Shown here piece by piece: positions 32,850-35,744 of a DNA stretch of 35,744 nucleotides. The notes below the pieces were generated by a model. It saw only the letters and a list, made by a program, of their open reading frames with translations. It was not told the origin of the DNA and searched no databases. The position numbers were made by a program, and so were the translations under genes. Every line of letters starts with the position of its first letter. Position 1 is the stretch's first letter. The stretch comes from an uncultured Acidobacteriota bacterium (lineage in GTDB: Bacteria > Acidobacteriota > Thermoanaerobaculia > Gp7-AA8): assembly GCA_937870635.1 (NCBI GenBank), contig CALMZP010000106.1:1-35744 (forward strand). Reading direction: 5' to 3'.

Positions 32850-33230
32850 TCACGGCTTCTCGAAGCCGATCGCGCGGGCGTCGATCCTGAACTGACGCGG
32901 ATCGTTGCGGAACAGGGCCCATGCTTCACGATGCGACGCGCGGGGCACGAACGCGAACGTCACGTCCGCGACTTCGACGTCCTGGCCGTCCCTGATGAGC
33001 GCAATCTCGACGCGCAACCCTTCCGCCGTGCGGCCGCCGCCGTTCGTGACGACGACCGGCACCGCGAAGTGCTCGCCGCGCGGGATGACCGTCCCCGTCG
33101 TCACGCTGATGTCGGGCACATCGGATCCTCCCCGCATGGCGTCGAAGATGAGAAAGCCGACCAGCGCGACGAGAATGGCCGCGGAGATGCCGAAGACGGT
33201 CCACTCCAGCGTGTTCTTGCGTCCTTTCAT
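32850..33230 (-). CDS. TIGR02588-like membrane-anchored protein
   Basis: A 126-residue protein resembling the uncharacterised TIGR02588 family. A basic N-terminus (MKGRKNTLEW) and one TM helix (about 11-30: VFGISAAILVALVGFLIF) are followed by a beta-rich domain (TGTVIPRGEHFAVPVVVTNG, then RTAEGLRVEIAL). The large part is probably extracytoplasmic. Its ATG overlaps the stop of the upstream gene as ATGA; in known genomes TIGR02588 sits beside TIGR02587, as here. The gene converges with wzt, 10 bases apart. Function unknown. Confidence 0.75.
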   Translation of the reverse strand: MKGRKNTLEWTVFGISAAILVALVGFLIFDAMRGGSDVPDISVTTGTVIPRGEHFAVPVVVTNGGGRTAEGLRVEIALIRDGQDVEVADVTFAFVPRASHREAWALFRNDPRQFRIDARAIGFEKP

Positions 33231-33892
33231 GATTGCAGCAGCAGTCTCCCCGCGGATGCGCCGAGTGTAGCCGGAAGCGAAAGCACGACCGTCTGGGCGA
33301 CCGCCATCTCCATCTGCACGGTGTCGAAGCGGCCGAAGAACCAGAGGATCGCGGCAGATGCCACAAAGGCGACGACATAGGTCATGACGCCGCCGGCCGC
33401 GGCGTGCCACGAGGTTTCCGCCTTCGCCAAGCGATGGGCCTGCCGGAAGTTGCTGAAGAAGAGGATGAGGACCGCCAGCAGCACCGAGAGCGCGATGATG
33501 ATCATCAGGCGAGGCACGCCCACTTCCGCCGCGATGAGCACGATCTCCTCGGTCGGCGCAACGTTCGCGGCGATCAGCACCGCGCCGCAGAGTGAGATGA
33601 CGAGCTGGCTCATGATCCCCGGGGCCTGGCTCAGGCGACCCACTCCCTCCTCATCGTCGGCTCCGAGTTGCGCGGTGCCGACAGAAAATCCGATCGCGAC
33701 CACTCCGGCCTCGATCACGATCTTGCCGACGATTTCTTCGAGGCTCATGTCCGAAGTGGTGCGGGCAAGTAGAACGAGGAGCCCTGCCGCGGTGATGATG
33801 CCGAGGCCGAGTTCTTCCACAGAATCGACGACGACGTCGGTCCAGTCCGCATCGTGGCGGATGCCTGCGTAGGTGTTGTATCCGATGAGCAT
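33227..33892 (-). CDS. TIGR02587-like membrane protein, N-terminally truncated
   Basis: 221 residues survive (from MLIGYNTYAGIRHDADWTDV) of a multi-pass membrane protein resembling TIGR02587, usually about 270-280 residues as I recall. Recognisable parts are DVVVDSVEELGLGIITAAG, SLEEIVGKIVIEAGVVAIG and SVGTAQLGA. The usual N-terminal first helix region (a GLPLLYTME-like segment) is missing. Upstream of 33892 the minus-strand frame continues into A/T-rich DNA (KIVVFRKLSRNSP...) that is unlike the family and is the antisense of another gene. The gene is therefore cut at the composition border. Stop overlaps the next start (ATGA). Function unknown; probably non-functional unless a start is supplied. 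Confidence 0.72.
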   Translation of the reverse strand: MLIGYNTYAGIRHDADWTDVVVDSVEELGLGIITAAGLLVLLARTTSDMSLEEIVGKIVIEAGVVAIGFSVGTAQLGADDEEGVGRLSQAPGIMSQLVISLCGAVLIAANVAPTEEIVLIAAEVGVPRLMIIIALSVLLAVLILFFSNFRQAHRLAKAETSWHAAAGGVMTYVVAFVASAAILWFFGRFDTVQMEMAVAQTVVLSLPATLGASAGRLLLQS

Positions 33893-33900
33893 CGCAAATT
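33885..33900. other. Composition junction: island border or assembly chimera
   Basis: Left of this point the DNA is uniformly GC-rich; right of it A/T-rich to the window end. The conserved minus-strand gene is cut here, and the plus-strand ATPase starts here with its ATG inside the first codons of the other gene (8-base overlap). No direct or inverted repeat, tRNA or integrase is visible at the border. Confidence 0.75.
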
Positions 33901-35744
33901 TATACTTTGGTAAAGATGATGCTGAGACAGATTTCACTAGCAGTGGGCTGTTGCGAGATAGCTTCCTAAAGACAACTATCTTTGATCGCATCAAGTCGGG
34001 GACAAAAACACTAGTAATAGGGCGTAAAGGTTCGGGTAAAAGTGCTCTGTGCTTAATGCTAAATAAGCAATTAAGTCATGAAGTTGATTCATGTATAGTC
34101 ACGCCCGATTCGATTTCCGCCGATGAAATTAGACGCTTTGAATTACTCGGTGTAAATGAGCAGCAGTCAAAAAAATTGGTTTGGCGATACGTTTTCTTGA
34201 TCCAGATCTGCAAGTTTTTGATGAATTCTGCACGACAAGAATGGAAAAATGATTCCGCATGGCCTGCTGAAATCAAAAAAATCCGCCAGTTCTTAGTGGA
34301 TAATCGAGAAGTGGATGATCTGAATTTTAATGAAAAGTTTTGGAGAATTATCAACAAGATCAATGCAAAGCTAACATTTGGGGCCTTTGGACAATCACTC
34401 GAAGTGTCAGCGGAAGATGCAGCAACCGCGGGACTCCAATTAAGTTCACAGTTGGATTTCTTAGAAACCCAGCTTCTTACACAGGCAAACCTATTAGGTA
34501 AGTACAAACTATTTATTCTGGTTGATAAAGTGGATGAAATATGGGACGATGATGATGCTTCCAGCAATATGGCAGTGGGGCTATTAATGTCTACAAAAGA
34601 AATAAATAGCAAATTTAGCAACGTGAAATGCGTCGTTTTCCTGAGAAGTGATATCTACGAACAGCTCCAATTCTTCGATAAAGATAAGTTGCGAGGCGAT
34701 GAAGAGACGATATTGTGGACGAGGTCAACATTGCCAGAGTTAATCCTTGCTCGTGCGAAAAGTTCTACCGGGAATTCGAGTATGGTGGCGGGTGAATTCT
34801 GGTCAAATTACTTTCCAGCAGTAGTAGAACAACAACCAGTGGCAGATTTCCTTCTTGCACACACGTTAATGAGACCGCGAGACTTAATACAGTTATGTAA
34901 TTTGTGTGCCGATCTCGCACGCCGTGAAGGTGGTTATTCTGTAAAAGAAAAACATATCTTGCAGGCTCTAGATGTTTATTCAAGCTGGAAGCTTAATGAT
35001 CTAATAGGTGAGTACCGTATCAACTATCCATTTTTGAGCGACCTCTTAATATTATTCAGCAACACTAGCTTTGTCCTTACAAGACAACGGCTAGAGACTA
35101 TTTACACCAGAGCAAAAGAGGCTTTAACGGAGCGCTATCCTGCCTATGCATCTTCCCTTTCCATCGATGCCGTTTTAAATACACTTTACGGCATAGGCTT
35201 TATGGGCGTAGAGCGTAATCGCAAAACACATTACTTTTACGAATATCCCGGTACGGTCGAAGACAGAGATTTAGTTTTTGTAATTCATCCCGCCTTTCGA
35301 TATGCCTTAAAATCTACATCCAGTGTAGATTTAGAGCCTTTCACTCAAGCATATGAGATACAGCAAGGACGCGTCGTTTCAGAGATTTTCCGAGGTCGGT
35401 CTCCCGTCCGAGGACAGCTTGAAGTGCCACGCAGCGCGCTTAAAGAATTGTCATCTCTTCTCGAGAGATTAAGATACTTACAACTACAGTTGAGTGAAAA
35501 CGGAGAACTTCCGGTTGAGGTAACAAGTGAAATAAGCCGAAACTTTGGAACAATTAGCAATGAGCTTAGGCGAACTTTGGACTCAAAAAATGTAGATCTA
35601 GTGGAACTGCAAATAGTAATGTTGCGTGCAAACCAATACTTAAATGATCTCATGGCAAGGCTAGATGGAAGTGGTTATGTTTCTCCCAAATCCAGTCTTG
35701 CGTACGAGATTATAGATTTCATGCGCCGCATTGAGTATATGAGA
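33885..35744 (+). CDS. P-loop ATPase, Sll1717-like, partial (runs off the window end)
   Basis: One frame is open for 620 codons from ATG 33885 to the last base. The start MSIANLYFGKDDAETDF resembles the FGKxDAE opening of Sll1717-family P-loop ATPases. Walker A is GRKGSGKS (46-53, K52). Walker B is LFILVDKVDE (about 209-218), followed by a VVFLRSDIYEQL sensor-like strand (L253, R254, D256) and DKDKLRGDEETILW. MRPRDLIQLC and FVIHPAFRYAL further on mark a helical/winged-helix-like region, then a long helical tail. An in-frame stop at 33870 limits the start. Codon use (TTA, AGA, ATA, AAT) and A/T content differ sharply from all other genes here. Relatives occur in defence loci; the role is inferred only. 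Confidence 0.8.
   Translation, partial: MSIANLYFGKDDAETDFTSSGLLRDSFLKTTIFDRIKSGTKTLVIGRKGSGKSALCLMLNKQLSHEVDSCIVTPDSISADEIRRFELLGVNEQQSKKLVWRYVFLIQICKFLMNSARQEWKNDSAWPAEIKKIRQFLVDNREVDDLNFNEKFWRIINKINAKLTFGAFGQSLEVSAEDAATAGLQLSSQLDFLETQLLTQANLLGKYKLFILVDKVDEIWDDDDASSNMAVGLLMSTKEINSKFSNVKCVVFLRSDIYEQLQFFDKDKLRGDEETILWTRSTLPELILARAKSSTGNSSMVAGEFWSNYFPAVVEQQPVADFLLAHTLMRPRDLIQLCNLCADLARREGGYSVKEKHILQALDVYSSWKLNDLIGEYRINYPFLSDLLILFSNTSFVLTRQRLETIYTRAKEALTERYPAYASSLSIDAVLNTLYGIGFMGVERNRKTHYFYEYPGTVEDRDLVFVIHPAFRYALKSTSSVDLEPFTQAYEIQQGRVVSEIFRGRSPVRGQLEVPRSALKELSSLLERLRYLQLQLSENGELPVEVTSEISRNFGTISNELRRTLDSKNVDLVELQIVMLRANQYLNDLMARLDGSGYVSPKSSLAYEIIDFMRRIEYMR

Noticed and set aside
34076-35653. Minus-strand frames in the A/T-rich segment (34076-34621, 34765-34983, 35345-35653)
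   Set aside because: All lie opposite the uninterrupted plus-strand ATPase frame, which has Walker motifs; they have none.

Overview
The window reads as chromosomal DNA of a GC-rich diderm bacterium; a sampled 60-base line at 33301 has 38 G/C. Genes for a TamB/Omp85-type outer-membrane protein, a Wzm/Wzt-type polysaccharide exporter, lipoproteins and type IV pilin-like proteins all imply an outer membrane. The gene set and the intergenic repeat families look most like an Acidobacteriota-type genome. That placement is an impression from gene content; no marker gene here proves it.

Layout. 149-4686: a hotdog thioesterase, a SirB1-like protein with TPRs, an unrecognised conserved protein, and a large SPFH/phosphodiesterase/TPR fusion. 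4687-5170: a mosaic of repeats and a decayed serine-hydrolase remnant. 5171-7919: gltX, with three overlapping pilin/pseudopilin-like genes diverging from it. 7920-10453: small genes, fabI and an Mpo1-like gene separated by foldback repeats. 10454-18793: a 2416-residue protein carrying TamB and Omp85/BamA in one chain, apparently in an operon behind a glycerate-kinase-like gene. 18817-22612: a GGDEF diguanylate cyclase, a MarR regulator with a palindromic operator at its start codon, enolase and a periplasmic rhodanese. 22639-27791: lepB, a Ycf46-like AAA+ ATPase, folE and a long acyl-CoA dehydrogenase with a FadR-like operator inside its promoter. 28006-29981: a lipoprotein dipeptidyl-peptidase III homologue coupled to a small zinc-ribbon gene. 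30076-32839: a coupled zinc-ribbon/FHA - Wzm - Wzt operon. 32850-33892: a TIGR02588/TIGR02587 pair, the second lacking its 5' end.

At about 33885-33900 the sequence changes abruptly to A/T-rich DNA (24 G/C in the 60-base line at 34021) and stays so to the window end. One open frame fills this part: a P-loop ATPase resembling the Sll1717 family, related to NTPases often met in defence loci. The host gene at the border is cut in a conserved region, so the join is either a real insertion or deletion endpoint or an assembly chimera.

The intergenic spaces hold four structured repeat types: inverted repeats built from tandem 7-base units (a different unit at each of four loci), a ~40-base element in ten copies arranged as foldbacks at four loci, a GC-rich ~27-base element, and short REP-like hairpins. 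One copy of the GC-rich element lies in frame inside wzt. No tRNA, rRNA, CRISPR array or transposase was seen.
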